From Flavobacterium sp. HBTb2-11-1 (GTDB lineage: Bacteria; Bacteroidota; Bacteroidia; Flavobacteriales; Flavobacteriaceae), in NCBI RefSeq assembly GCF_009826975.1, contig NZ_WUMO01000014.1, forward strand, positions 1-40,643: DNA of 40,643 bases, written 5' to 3'. The notes under the pieces were generated by a model. The model searched no databases, was not told the origin of the DNA, and worked only from the letters and a program-made list of their open reading frames with translations. The translations under genes were made by a program, and so were the position numbers. Of this stretch, positions 25,439 through 33,418 are shown piece by piece. Positions within the stretch are counted from its first letter, which is position 1; every line of letters starts with the position of its first letter.

Positions 25439-25963
25439 TTAATTTGAGGCTAATAATTTTGATTCTTCGGAAGTAAATTCTGGATCAATATTATAAGTAT
25501 TTATTTTTGCTATTTTTAATTCATCAAGAATTTCTATGAGATTTCCATAATTTGAATTTCTGCTTGGTTTAATCATTACCACAATTCCTCTTCCTGGTTT
25601 ACCTTGTTTAGCGGAATATTCTAAAGCTATTTTATTTCTTTTAAGCAATTCTTTTCTGATCCCATTTTTTCCATACTCAATGTTTTTAGAAGTATTAGAA
25701 GGAACAGGGATTATTCCTGAATAAGAAATTATTCTATTGTTTTTATCTAATAAAATTGTGAGAGATAGATTTTCTTCAACGTAAGTTGGAAGGCAATCAT
25801 CACAATCCTTATCAGGAAAATCTATATTCATCGCTTTTGGTTTCGATAATTCCCCAACAACCATAAAAAATATAATCAGCAAAAAAGAAACACTAACCAT
25901 TGCAGTTAAATCTACTCTTGAATTTAACTTTCTGCTTCTGACTTTTTGAGGCAAATTTTTCAT
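25439..25963 (-). CDS. ExbD/TolR-like protein, paralogue 1
   Basis: A 174-aa protein with a short basic cytoplasmic N-terminus, one membrane helix (about residues 19-38) and a periplasmic domain, the layout of ExbD/TolR. The membrane motif reads VDLTAMVSVSFLLIIFFM. Typical Bacteroidota ExbD has a second Asp where Ser24 stands, the residue that couples proton flow. D18 is kept. The periplasmic part has VVMIKPSRNSNYGNLIEILDELK and ends with ESKLLASN. A Cys pair (KDCDDC) follows the SKPKAM linker. It is the last of three tandem paralogues, and no exbB or tonB is adjacent. Function without the Asp is unknown. Confidence 0.8.
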   Translation of the reverse strand: MKNLPQKVRSRKLNSRVDLTAMVSVSFLLIIFFMVVGELSKPKAMNIDFPDKDCDDCLPTYVEENLSLTILLDKNNRIISYSGIIPVPSNTSKNIEYGKNGIRKELLKRNKIALEYSAKQGKPGRGIVVMIKPSRNSNYGNLIEILDELKIAKINTYNIDPEFTSEESKLLASN

Positions 25964-25974
25964 AGACTTTATAT

Positions 25975-26502
25975 TTAATTTGAGGCTAGTAATTTTGATT
26001 CTTCTGGTGTAAACTGAGGGACAATTGCATAAGAAGTTATATTAGCCATTTTTATCTCATCTAATATATCAACAAGATTTCCATAATTAGATTTTTCTGT
26101 TGGTTTTATAATTACTGTAACTCCTCTTCCTGGCTTGCCAAGTCTTGCTGAATATTCTAAAACCATTTTATTTTTCTCCATTAGCTCTTTTCGTATTCCA
26201 TTTTTCTGATAATTAACTTCTTTAGGGGCTTGTATAGGAAATGCTAGTAAGCCATGGTAAGTTATTATTTTGTCGTTTTTATCAAGCAATAAAGTTAAAA
26301 CAATATTTTCATCAGGTTTATTACATTCAGGCTCAGGACCGCAACCTCCTCTTCCAGAATACAGTTGCATAAGTTTTGGTTTCGATAATTCTCCAACAAC
26401 CATAAAAAATATAATTAGTAGAAAAGAAACGCTAACCATTGCAGTTAAATCTACTCTTGAATTTAACTTTCTACTTCTGATTTTTTGAGGTAAATTTTTC
26501 AT
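25975..26502 (-). CDS. ExbD/TolR-like protein, paralogue 2
   Basis: A 175-aa protein, 11 bp upstream of paralogue 1. The N-terminal 44 residues are nearly identical to paralogue 1, including VDLTAMVSVSFLL with Ser in place of the coupling Asp. The linker differs (LYSGRGGCGPEPECN, two Cys). The periplasmic half keeps GKPGRGVTVIIKPTEKSNYGNLVDILDE and the ESKLLASN end. The near-identity of the membrane part with divergence of the linker suggests recent duplication with selection or gene conversion on the membrane segment (inference). Confidence 0.8.
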   Translation of the reverse strand: MKNLPQKIRSRKLNSRVDLTAMVSVSFLLIIFFMVVGELSKPKLMQLYSGRGGCGPEPECNKPDENIVLTLLLDKNDKIITYHGLLAFPIQAPKEVNYQKNGIRKELMEKNKMVLEYSARLGKPGRGVTVIIKPTEKSNYGNLVDILDEIKMANITSYAIVPQFTPEESKLLASN

Positions 26503-26517
26503 AGACTTTATGTTTGT

Positions 26518-27042
26518 TTAATTAGAGGCTAGTAATTTCGATTCTTCTTCAGTAAAATCGTCAACTATTGAATAGGTTTCAATATTGGCAATTTTCATTT
26601 CATTCACTATATTTACTAAACTGCCATAGTTTGAATACTTGCTTGGTTTTATAATAACGACAACACCACTCATTGGCTTTCCTTCAGAAATCATATAATC
26701 TTTAATTTCTTTCTTTTTGCGAAAAACTTCTCGTCTTATATCATTTTTTTGAAATTTAAACTCTTTTGGTTTCTCCAATGGAAATTCCAATAGACCAGAA
26801 TAAGTAATCATTTTACCATTTTTATCTAATAATATTGTAAACATTTGATCAGCTTTGACACATCCAATATTTTCTAGACAAGCATATTTCTCTGGCAAAT
26901 ACAAATTCATTTTTGGAGGTTTTGATAATTCGTTAACAATCATAAAAAATGAAATAAGTAAAAAAGAAATACTAACCATTGCAGTTAAATCAACTCCTGA
27001 TTTTAATTTTCTATCTCTGAATTTTTGAGCTAAATTTTTCAT
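26518..27042 (-). CDS. ExbD/TolR-like protein, paralogue 3
   Basis: A 174-aa protein, the first and most divergent of the triplet (15 bp before paralogue 2). Its membrane motif is VDLTAMVSISFLLISFFM, again with Ser at the coupling position. The linker has two Cys (CLENIGC), and the periplasmic core is VVVIIKPSKYSNYGSLVNIVNEMK, with the same ESKLLASN terminus. No TAnnTTTG promoter is obvious in the 213-bp gap upstream (27043-27255), which is very A/T-rich next to the gene. Confidence 0.8.
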   Translation of the reverse strand: MKNLAQKFRDRKLKSGVDLTAMVSISFLLISFFMIVNELSKPPKMNLYLPEKYACLENIGCVKADQMFTILLDKNGKMITYSGLLEFPLEKPKEFKFQKNDIRREVFRKKKEIKDYMISEGKPMSGVVVIIKPSKYSNYGSLVNIVNEMKIANIETYSIVDDFTEEESKLLASN

Positions 27043-27255
27043 AATTGCTGATTTTTGTTTTTAAATTTAACAATAAAAGAAATGCAAAAATCAAATATTT
27101 TTAAATTTTTTAAAGAAAAATTAAATTAAGTTAACGCCTTGTTTTGCTGGAAATTTAAAAGAGAATCTGCGCTTTTTTACATAAGATTAGTTTCATGTGA
27201 AAACCAAAACAAGTTTATAACCGTAAATGAGCTTATAACTTAAAATCATTTAAAT

Positions 27256-27810
27256 ATGAAAACTAGAAAATTTTTAGCCCTTGCAGTTTTAGCTTTAGGA
27301 TTTGCATTTACATCAAATGCACAAAAATCAGTGATGGTTGGTGGTGCAGCTATGTATCCAAACAAAAATATTATTGAAAACGCTGTAAATTCAAAAGATC
27401 ATACAACATTGGTTGCAGCTGTTAAAGCCGCTGATTTAGTTGAGACTTTAAAAGGAAAAGGCCCTTTTACTGTTTTTGCTCCTACAAACGAAGCTTTTGA
27501 TAAATTGCCAAAAGGAACCGTAGAAACATTATTAAAACCAGAGAATAAAAAGCAACTTCGAAACATTTTGACTTATCATGTTGCTACTGGAAAATGGAAT
27601 GCTTCTGATATTGCAAAAGCAATAAAAGAAGGTAAAGGAAAAGCAACTATAAAAGCGGTAAATGGTGGAACGCTGACAGCTTGGATGAAAGGGAAAGACT
27701 TATACATTACGGATGAAAATGGTAATAAAGCAAAAGTTACTATCGCAGATGTAAATCAATCAAATGGAGTAATTCACGTTGTTGATGCAGTACTGCTTCC
27801 TAAAAAATAA
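27256..27810 (+). CDS. Secreted fasciclin (FAS1) domain protein
   Basis: A 184-aa protein with a signal peptide (MKTRKFLALAVLALGFAFTSNAQ) and one FAS1 domain from about residue 40. FAS1 box H1 is FTVFAPTNEAFDKLP, the central motif LTYHV is present, and box H2 is GVIHVVDAVLLP at the C-terminus. FAS1 domains mediate adhesion or carbohydrate/protein contacts outside the cytoplasm; the partner is unknown. It is a single gene followed by a bidirectional hairpin. Confidence 0.92.
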   Translation: MKTRKFLALAVLALGFAFTSNAQKSVMVGGAAMYPNKNIIENAVNSKDHTTLVAAVKAADLVETLKGKGPFTVFAPTNEAFDKLPKGTVETLLKPENKKQLRNILTYHVATGKWNASDIAKAIKEGKGKATIKAVNGGTLTAWMKGKDLYITDENGNKAKVTIADVNQSNGVIHVVDAVLLPKK

Positions 27811-27829
27811 TAGGTTCAAATTCCAACTT

Positions 27830-27870
27830 AAAAATTCCAAATCTCAAGTATATTGGGATTTGGAATTTTT
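27830..27870. terminator. AATTCCAAA-family hairpin between convergent genes
   Basis: Arms AAAAATTCCAAATCTCAA (27830-27847) and TTGGGATTTGGAATTTTT (27853-27870), with one G-U pair and a 5-nt loop. A/T tracts on both sides allow termination of both the fasciclin and EamA transcripts. Confidence 0.85.
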
Positions 27871-27889
27871 ACTTTAAGATTTTTTAAAA

Positions 27890-28735
27890 TTATTTTTTAG
27901 CAGTCAAAGTACTTCCTGCTGAGGCGATTACAACACAAATTACAGCTAAAATTTCATAAAGATTCAAACTTTCATTAAGAAAAATAAAAGCACAGATAGA
28001 AGCGGCAGCTGGTTCTAAACTCATCAAAATGCTAAAAGTGCGTGGAGGAAGTTTTCCTAAAGCTTTCATTTCTAAGGTAAACGGAATTGCGCTTGATAAT
28101 AGGGCGAGAGCAACACCCATTCCGAATAATTTTGGTGTTAGATTGCTTAATCCGCCGTCTAAAAGTCCAAAGGGTAAAACTAAAAGCGCCGCAAACAGCA
28201 TTCCTGTCGTTACTGCATAACCGTCGTTCATTATTCTTGAAATTCTGCCTCCTAAAACAATATATCCGCTCCAAAAAGCTCCTGCCAAGAGAGCACATAT
28301 AATTCCGATTGGATCTAAACGATCATTTGTCCAAGGCGCAATTAATAAGATGCCAATTGCCGCAAGTAAAACCCAACAATAATCTACTAGACGTTTTGAA
28401 CCTGCAATTGCAAGTAATAATGGTCCAACAAATTCTAAAGTTACCGCTACACCAATTGGAATTCTTTCTATTGCAATGTAAAAAATTAAATTCATAGCGC
28501 CTAGAGACAAGCCATATGGAATTACAATTTTCCACTGTTGTGAGGTTATTGCTTTTAGATTGGGTCTGTATGCCAATAATAAAATTAATGCCGAAACGCC
28601 AATACGTATAGATGCCGTACCAGCTGCGCCAATTGTTGGGAAAAGTGTTTTTGCAATTGCTGCGCCACATTGCACACTAATAATCGCTAATAATACTGCT
28701 GGAACAGGAGGAAGGCTTATTTCTCTGTTTTTCAT
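27890..28735 (-). CDS. EamA/DMT-family exporter, RhtA-like
   Basis: A 281-aa membrane protein with about ten hydrophobic helices in two EamA repeats (about residues 10-135 and 145-275). It has the RhtA-type stretches SVQCGAAIAKTLFPTIGAAGTASIR, AIERIPIGVAVTLEFVGPLLLA and the repeat-2 LEPAAASICAFIFLNE (partial strings). RhtA exports threonine/homoserine; family members export amino acids or other metabolites, so the substrate is uncertain. A 47-aa gene lies 60 bp upstream on the same strand. Confidence 0.88.
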   Translation of the reverse strand: MKNREISLPPVPAVLLAIISVQCGAAIAKTLFPTIGAAGTASIRIGVSALILLLAYRPNLKAITSQQWKIVIPYGLSLGAMNLIFYIAIERIPIGVAVTLEFVGPLLLAIAGSKRLVDYCWVLLAAIGILLIAPWTNDRLDPIGIICALLAGAFWSGYIVLGGRISRIMNDGYAVTTGMLFAALLVLPFGLLDGGLSNLTPKLFGMGVALALLSSAIPFTLEMKALGKLPPRTFSILMSLEPAAASICAFIFLNESLNLYEILAVICVVIASAGSTLTAKK

Positions 28736-28795
28736 AAAAAGTGAGACAGAAAATAATAGGCTTATTTCTGCCGGATAAATAAATTGTATTCTAAA

Positions 28796-28939
28796 TTAAT
28801 TGCCTAATGCTCTTTTGGTAACATAGGCGCGATAACCAATAATTGCCATCTGCCATTTCTTTGCTTTCGAAATATCCAGACCTTGTTTGGTAAAGCTTGG
28901 CAAAAGTAGTTTATTTAGTTTAGCTAATAATTTATACAT
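28796..28939 (-). CDS. Small conserved basic protein, 47 aa
   Basis: An ATG at 28939 opens a 47-codon frame ending in TAA. It begins MYKLLAKLNKLLLPSF, continues TKQGLDISKAKKWQMAIIG and ends YRAYVTKRALGN. The product is strongly basic and amphipathic-helical. It resembles a short flavobacterial protein I recall, sometimes mislabelled SsrA-binding protein; this is memory, not a search. Support: TATCTTTG (TAnnTTTG) sits on the minus strand at 28956-28963, 16 bp upstream of the start, and the frame has ordinary codon use. The function is unknown. Confidence 0.65.
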   Translation of the reverse strand: MYKLLAKLNKLLLPSFTKQGLDISKAKKWQMAIIGYRAYVTKRALGN

Positions 28940-28963
28940 GGTAGATTTGTTTTGTCAAAGATA

Positions 28964-28998
28964 TAAAAAAAAGACTTTGTCTTTAAAACAAAGTCTTT
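28964..28998 (-). terminator. Minus-strand hairpin upstream of the 47-aa gene
   Basis: AAAGACTTTGT (28970-28980) and ACAAAGTCTTT (28988-28998) form an 11-bp stem. On the minus strand it ends in a T run (A run at 28964-28972 on plus), so it can terminate read-through from the M56 gene. It lies immediately upstream of the -7 box of the small gene. Confidence 0.75.
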
Positions 28999-29083
28999 CA
29001 GCAATAAAATGAAATGAGTATTTAAATTCTGAGAATCAGGTTTTCATCTCTATGAGTTATTTAGTTCTATTGGAATTTTAAAT

Positions 29084-29116
29084 AGAAAAACCAATGCTTT
29101 AAACACTGGTTTTTCT
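29084..29116. terminator. Terminator of the BlaI/M56 operon
   Basis: Arms AGAAAAACCAATG (29084-29096) and CACTGGTTTTTCT (29104-29116), with one G-U pair and a 7-nt loop, start 19 bp past the M56 stop codon on the minus strand. Confidence 0.8.
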
Positions 29117-29135
29117 TTATTTTAAAATGAAACAA

Positions 29136-31007
29136 CTAAGCTTTTTTGTTTTGCTTTTCCATTTCTTTCATCTCCTTTTCATGCTGTTTCATCTCCTTTT
29201 CATGTTGCTTCATGTTTTTAGCATGCTGCTTCATATTTTCTTTATGCTGTTTCATATCAAGCTCATATTGCTTCATATCTTGTTCGTACTGTTTCATACT
29301 ATTTTCATAGTCTTGAGAATCGTCTCCAAAGCTAAATTTAAAGTCGTAGTTGAATTTTTCCATTTGAGCATTGAACTTTTCCATTGCAATCTCGTATTTA
29401 GCCATTTCTTTCTCATAAATCGCTTCACGTTTAGACATGATTTCGTTGACAGCATCTCCGTAAGCAGACATAGCATCAAGGTTTGGCTGGAATTTTTCCA
29501 TTTTCTTTTCAAATTCTTCCATTTCTTTCTCAAACTTCTGCATCGCTACTTTATCTTTTGGATTCCTAGGAGCAACTGGAGGTTTTGGCATTTTTGACAT
29601 GTCAACTGCAGGTGCAGGAGGCAGTGGCCCGGCAGGAAATGCTGGCGGCGTCGGAGGTACAGGAGCGGCAACATCTGATTCTCCATGATTGCGGACAATA
29701 ACTCTTTCGTTTCGAATTATTACAGGCGCTTTAAAGTTTTTGTCTGTGTTAATGTTTATTGATTTTGCCCCATTTTCATCTGTCCCAATTGCCAGCTCGC
29801 AATCTTTTATGGCTTTATCTCCGTCAATTTTGATAGTCTGCTTTTTGCCAGAATCTGATTTTACTTTGATTTGAATAGCAGTTAGTTCTTCTTTGGTATT
29901 TCTTTTTACATCTGAAATTTCAACGTCAAGATTATGATTCGCTTTTAACTTTCCAGGAAGTTCGTTTAATTCCTTGTCGGTCGTATTTTTTGTTATCTTG
30001 ATAGTTTCATCAGAATCTTTAACAGTGTCTCTTTTCACAACTGCAACTTCATCTTGTTTCTTTTCTTGGGCAATAGTCCTTATCTGAAATAAAAGAACAA
30101 ATGCTCCAAGGGCCGGAATTACTGCTGAATATTTCCAATAATTCCTTTTGTTTGATTGATTTTTGTTTAACATGACAATTCGTTTTTTGATTAATGATTG
30201 ATAAAAATGATTGGTGATGGCAACACACGTATCGTGCGTTGTTATTTTTAAAAGCGTGTACTGATAAGCTTTTTTGTCTGCAATTTTCTTGGAAGCTTCG
30301 CTGTCTGCAATAAATTCAAGATTTTGCAAAATTGCTTTTTTGTAAAGCCAGACAATTGGATTAAACCAAAATAGGATACAGAAAATTCTAGAAATTAAAA
30401 CATCTATGGTGTGTTTTTGATCACTGTGGACCTTTTCATGTTCTAAAATATTCTCTAATTCTGCAGCTGTATATAGTGATGAGTTATATACAATGTAGTC
30501 AAAATAGGAGAAGGGAGCAATGTTTTCATCCACATCAATAAATTTAAAATCATTTTGCTGTTCAATTTTTCTTCCTTTCAAAACAGAGTTTAAACTATAA
30601 AAATCAAGAGCAAATTTGATTAGAAATGCTAGGAAACCAATTCCGTACACTGCAGCTAGGAATAAACTCCAGTTGACTTCAAAATTTTCCTCTTCAACAA
30701 CTGTAACAGTTGTCGGTTTGTATTGAGGTGTATAAACAATGGCCTCTTGAGTTGAAGTCGGAATGTTTTTTACAGCATTTTCAGTAGTTGTAATAATTGG
30801 AGCAGGAGCAAGCGCAGGCGGGGCTTCGACCCAAATCACTTTTGTGTAAACTACAAAAGGCAGTACAACAGAAGTAATTAAACCAGCAATTAAAAACCAG
30901 CGACTGCTGTTGAAAAAAGTCTCTTTGCGAAGTAAAAAAATGTAAGCAAAATAAAACATTGCTAGCAACCCGCTTGATTTTAGGATAAAAATGAAAAGTG
31001 CTTCCAT
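29136..31007 (-). CDS. M56 (BlaR1-like) membrane metallopeptidase with Pro-rich/coiled-coil tail
   Basis: A 623-aa sensor-protease type protein. Membrane helices lie at about residues 5-25, 36-57, 112-135, 203-222 and 293-311. The zinc motif HEKVH (H190-E191-xx-H194) is followed by the distal acidic ligand region NLEFIADSEA. In BlaR1 relatives such a protease cleaves the BlaI repressor after a signal. The penicillin-binding sensor domain (SxxK) is absent. Instead, a periplasmic domain (about 320-440) shared with the paralogue at 31417 leads to a proline-rich segment and then a long heptad-like K/M/Q/E/H tail (about 480-623) with MKQHEKE-type repeats. It is the last gene of the duplicated module, 10 bp after its BlaI gene. 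Confidence 0.85.
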   Translation of the reverse strand: MEALFIFILKSSGLLAMFYFAYIFLLRKETFFNSSRWFLIAGLITSVVLPFVVYTKVIWVEAPPALAPAPIITTTENAVKNIPTSTQEAIVYTPQYKPTTVTVVEEENFEVNWSLFLAAVYGIGFLAFLIKFALDFYSLNSVLKGRKIEQQNDFKFIDVDENIAPFSYFDYIVYNSSLYTAAELENILEHEKVHSDQKHTIDVLISRIFCILFWFNPIVWLYKKAILQNLEFIADSEASKKIADKKAYQYTLLKITTHDTCVAITNHFYQSLIKKRIVMLNKNQSNKRNYWKYSAVIPALGAFVLLFQIRTIAQEKKQDEVAVVKRDTVKDSDETIKITKNTTDKELNELPGKLKANHNLDVEISDVKRNTKEELTAIQIKVKSDSGKKQTIKIDGDKAIKDCELAIGTDENGAKSININTDKNFKAPVIIRNERVIVRNHGESDVAAPVPPTPPAFPAGPLPPAPAVDMSKMPKPPVAPRNPKDKVAMQKFEKEMEEFEKKMEKFQPNLDAMSAYGDAVNEIMSKREAIYEKEMAKYEIAMEKFNAQMEKFNYDFKFSFGDDSQDYENSMKQYEQDMKQYELDMKQHKENMKQHAKNMKQHEKEMKQHEKEMKEMEKQNKKA

Positions 31008-31017
31008 ACTATTTTGA

Positions 31018-31386
31018 TTATTTACCTTCTTTTGGATTTTCGATCATATCTAAGATTTCACGTAGTTCATCTGCCGAAATTTTTTCTTCTTTGGCAAAAA
31101 ATGAAACCATACTTTTATAAGAACTATTGAAATAATTGTCAATAGCCGTACTCATAAAACCTTTTCTATAATCTTCTATGCTTACAGCTGGATAATACTG
31201 ATGCGTATTTCCAAAAGCATTGTGTGCGACATAACCTTTCTCTTCCAGATTACGAACAATAGTAGACAAAGTGTTGTAATGCGGCTGATCTTCTAAAATC
31301 TCTGCTTGGATTTCTTTTACAAAAGCCTTTTTCAGCTTCCATAAAATATGCATGATTTCTTCTTCTTTGTTGGTTAGTTTTTGCAT
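31018..31386 (-). CDS. BlaI/MecI-type repressor, copy 2
   Basis: A 122-aa winged-helix repressor. The N-terminal DNA-binding domain runs LTNKEEEIMHILWKLKKAFVKEI and YNTLSTIVRNLEEKGYV (recognition helix and wing). The C-terminal dimer helices contain MVSFFAKEEKISADELREIL. The segment around F96-F97 aligns with the BlaI/MecI cleavage region, which is family knowledge. It is about 92% identical to copy 1 at 33033 (ten differences). It lies 30 bp after the upstream M56 gene, with no separate promoter visible. Confidence 0.92.
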   Translation of the reverse strand: MQKLTNKEEEIMHILWKLKKAFVKEIQAEILEDQPHYNTLSTIVRNLEEKGYVAHNAFGNTHQYYPAVSIEDYRKGFMSTAIDNYFNSSYKSMVSFFAKEEKISADELREILDMIENPKEGK

Positions 31387-31416
31387 TTTTTTCTATTTAA
31401 AAAAATATAAAACGAT

Positions 31417-33024
31417 TTAGTTTTTAGTTTCAATTTCAATTACTCCATTTGCGGCTTTGCTTCCGTATTTTTCAGTTGCATTAACTCCTGTAAAAATACT
31501 TACAGATTCGATATTGTCATTTGGAATACTTTTTACATCAAAACCAGCAGGCATTTCTTCTCCGTTTACAATTACAAGTGAAGAGCTTATTTTTACATTA
31601 GTTTTTGCGCCATTAGAAACAGCGACCGCTGTACTTGTGCCAGTCGTAATAACTTTAGTGTTGTTGTCTTTGTTTATTATTACAGTAGTGCTAATATTTG
31701 TATTAGTATCACTGTTAGTTTTTGTACTAGTAATAGAATTAGTGTTAACATTGCTTTCTGTATTAGTAGTTATAGTTTTTCTTTCCGAATTTTTATTAGT
31801 TTTGCCATCCATAGAAACTTTTTTGCTGATAGTGATTTTCTCATCAGAAGTTTGAATGCCAGCTTTTTTCTTTCCATTTTTGTCTGTTATGACAATTATC
31901 CCAAAATCTTTAATGGTTTTATCTCCTCCCGTTTGTATAGATTGAGATTTGTCACTTCCATTAATTATGTCAACTTTAATTGAAGTTAACTCGTTTTCTG
32001 AGTTTCTTTTGATTTGAGAAACTTCAAAGTTGATGTTGTGCAGTTTCTTTAACTTTTCTTTTATCTCTTTTAGTTCTGCATCTGTTGAATTTTTCAAGAT
32101 TTTGTACACATCTACAGACTCAATTTCTGTTGAAACTACTTTTGCGTTTGGTTGTCTTTCTTTTGCAACTACTTCAATCTGAAATAATAATACAAATGCA
32201 ACAAGAGCAGGAATTACAGCATAATACTTCCAGTAATTCCTTCTTTTTGATTGATTTTTGTTTAACATGACGATTCGTTTTTTGATTAATGATTGATAAA
32301 AATGATTGGTGATGGCAACACAATTTTCGTGTGTTGTTATTTTTAAAAGAGTGTACTGATATGCTTTTTTATCTTGAATTTTTTTTGCCGCTTCGCTATC
32401 GGCAATAAACTCCAGATTTTGCATTATGGCTTTTTTATAAAGCCAAACAATCGGATTGAACCAGAAAATAATGCTGAATATTCTTGAAACTAGCACATCT
32501 AACGTGTGATTTTGATCGCTGTGCACTTTTTCATGTTCAAGAATGCTCTCTAATTCTGAAGGCGTATACAGTGATGAGTTGTAAACTATATATTCAAAAT
32601 AGGAGAAAGGAGCAATGTTTTCGTTTATATCAATAAATTTGAAATCGGCTTGCTGTTTGATTTTTTTTCCTTTAATAATGGAATTTAAACTGTAAAAATC
32701 AATAGCCAGTTTTATCAAGAATATCAAAAGACCAACGGTGTAAAGACCAAGAATAACATAATTCCAATTAAATTCTGAAGATTCATCTTGAGATGCGTTT
32801 GATACAAAATTCTGAAAATCGGTATTAAACTGGGGAGCAGCATTTATCCATATCACCTTCGTATAAGTCACTAATGGTAAAATTGCTGATACAATTAAAC
32901 CTGACAAAAGAAACCATCTGTTGCTGTTAAAGAATGTTTCTTTGCGCAATAAGAAAAAGTAAGCGCAATAAAACAAAAGCATTAAGCCACTTGATTTGAT
33001 AATGTAGATGAAAAGTGCTTCCAT
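31417..33024 (-). CDS. M56 (BlaR1-like) membrane metallopeptidase with TonB-plug-like tail
   Basis: A 535-aa paralogue of the 29136 protein. The membrane and catalytic part is very similar (HEKVH at H164-E165-H168), then a fifth membrane helix and the shared periplasmic domain (KNSTDAELKEIKEKLKKLHN, ELTSIKVD). After this the two diverge completely. Here a low-complexity Thr/Asn/Ser-rich linker (about residues 400-470) leads to a C-terminal segment with GEEMPAGFDVKSI, IESVSIFTG and EKYGSKAANGVIEIETK. That is the pattern of the plug end in TonB-dependent receptors. No penicillin-binding domain is present. Eight bp separate it from BlaI copy 1. Confidence 0.85.
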   Translation of the reverse strand: MEALFIYIIKSSGLMLLFYCAYFFLLRKETFFNSNRWFLLSGLIVSAILPLVTYTKVIWINAAPQFNTDFQNFVSNASQDESSEFNWNYVILGLYTVGLLIFLIKLAIDFYSLNSIIKGKKIKQQADFKFIDINENIAPFSYFEYIVYNSSLYTPSELESILEHEKVHSDQNHTLDVLVSRIFSIIFWFNPIVWLYKKAIMQNLEFIADSEAAKKIQDKKAYQYTLLKITTHENCVAITNHFYQSLIKKRIVMLNKNQSKRRNYWKYYAVIPALVAFVLLFQIEVVAKERQPNAKVVSTEIESVDVYKILKNSTDAELKEIKEKLKKLHNINFEVSQIKRNSENELTSIKVDIINGSDKSQSIQTGGDKTIKDFGIIVITDKNGKKKAGIQTSDEKITISKKVSMDGKTNKNSERKTITTNTESNVNTNSITSTKTNSDTNTNISTTVIINKDNNTKVITTGTSTAVAVSNGAKTNVKISSSLVIVNGEEMPAGFDVKSIPNDNIESVSIFTGVNATEKYGSKAANGVIEIETKN

Positions 33025-33032
33025 AATCTGAA

Positions 33033-33401
33033 TTATTTATCTTCTTTTTTATTTTCGATCATCGATAAAATTTCACGCAATTCGTCAGCTGAAATCTTTT
33101 CTTCTTTAGCAAAAAAGGAAACCATGCTTTTATAAGAACTGTTAAAGTAATTATCGATTGCGGTTTTCATAAATCCTTTTCTGTAATCTTCAATCGGTAC
33201 AATCGGAAAGTACTGATGTGTATTTCCAAAAGCATTATGGCCAACATATCCCTTTTCTTCCAGATTACGCACAATAGTAGATAATGTGTTGTAATGTGGC
33301 TGATCTTCTGTGATTTCAGCTTGAATTTCTTTTACAAAAGCTTTTTTCAGCTTCCATAAAATCATCATAATTTCTTCTTCTTTGTTTGTTAACTTCTGCA
33401 T
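33033..33401 (-). CDS. BlaI/MecI-type repressor, copy 1 (operon leader)
   Basis: A 122-aa winged-helix repressor with the same domains as copy 2: YNTLSTIVRNLEEKGYV recognition region and MVSFFAKEEKISADELREIL dimer/cleavage helix. As first gene of the four-gene unit it lies next to a consensus promoter overlapped by a 34-bp dyad. It is therefore the likely autorepressor, by analogy with blaI/mecI/copY systems. No beta-lactamase gene is in the window. Confidence 0.93.
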   Translation of the reverse strand: MQKLTNKEEEIMMILWKLKKAFVKEIQAEITEDQPHYNTLSTIVRNLEEKGYVGHNAFGNTHQYFPIVPIEDYRKGFMKTAIDNYFNSSYKSMVSFFAKEEKISADELREILSMIENKKEDK

Positions 33402-33418
33402 CTTCTCTAATTTTAATT

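Noticed and set aside
25439..27042. A TonB-ExbB-ExbD energy-transduction operon
   Set aside because: Only ExbD-like genes are present, there is no exbB or tonB neighbour, and the coupling Asp is missing in all three.
28032..28298. Open frames on both strands inside the EamA exporter gene
   Set aside because: They overlap a well-conserved EamA protein, show no recognisable domain and have atypical residue composition.
29127..29597. 156-codon plus-strand frame rich in Phe/Leu/His opposite the M56 gene end
   Set aside because: It is the complement of the MKQ/E-K heptad repeats; its repetitive hydrophobic composition follows from those codons, and the minus-strand gene has clear domain homology.
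29136..33401. A beta-lactam resistance island
   Set aside because: BlaI and M56 proteins are present but no beta-lactamase or penicillin-binding sensor domain; no mobile-element features flank the module.
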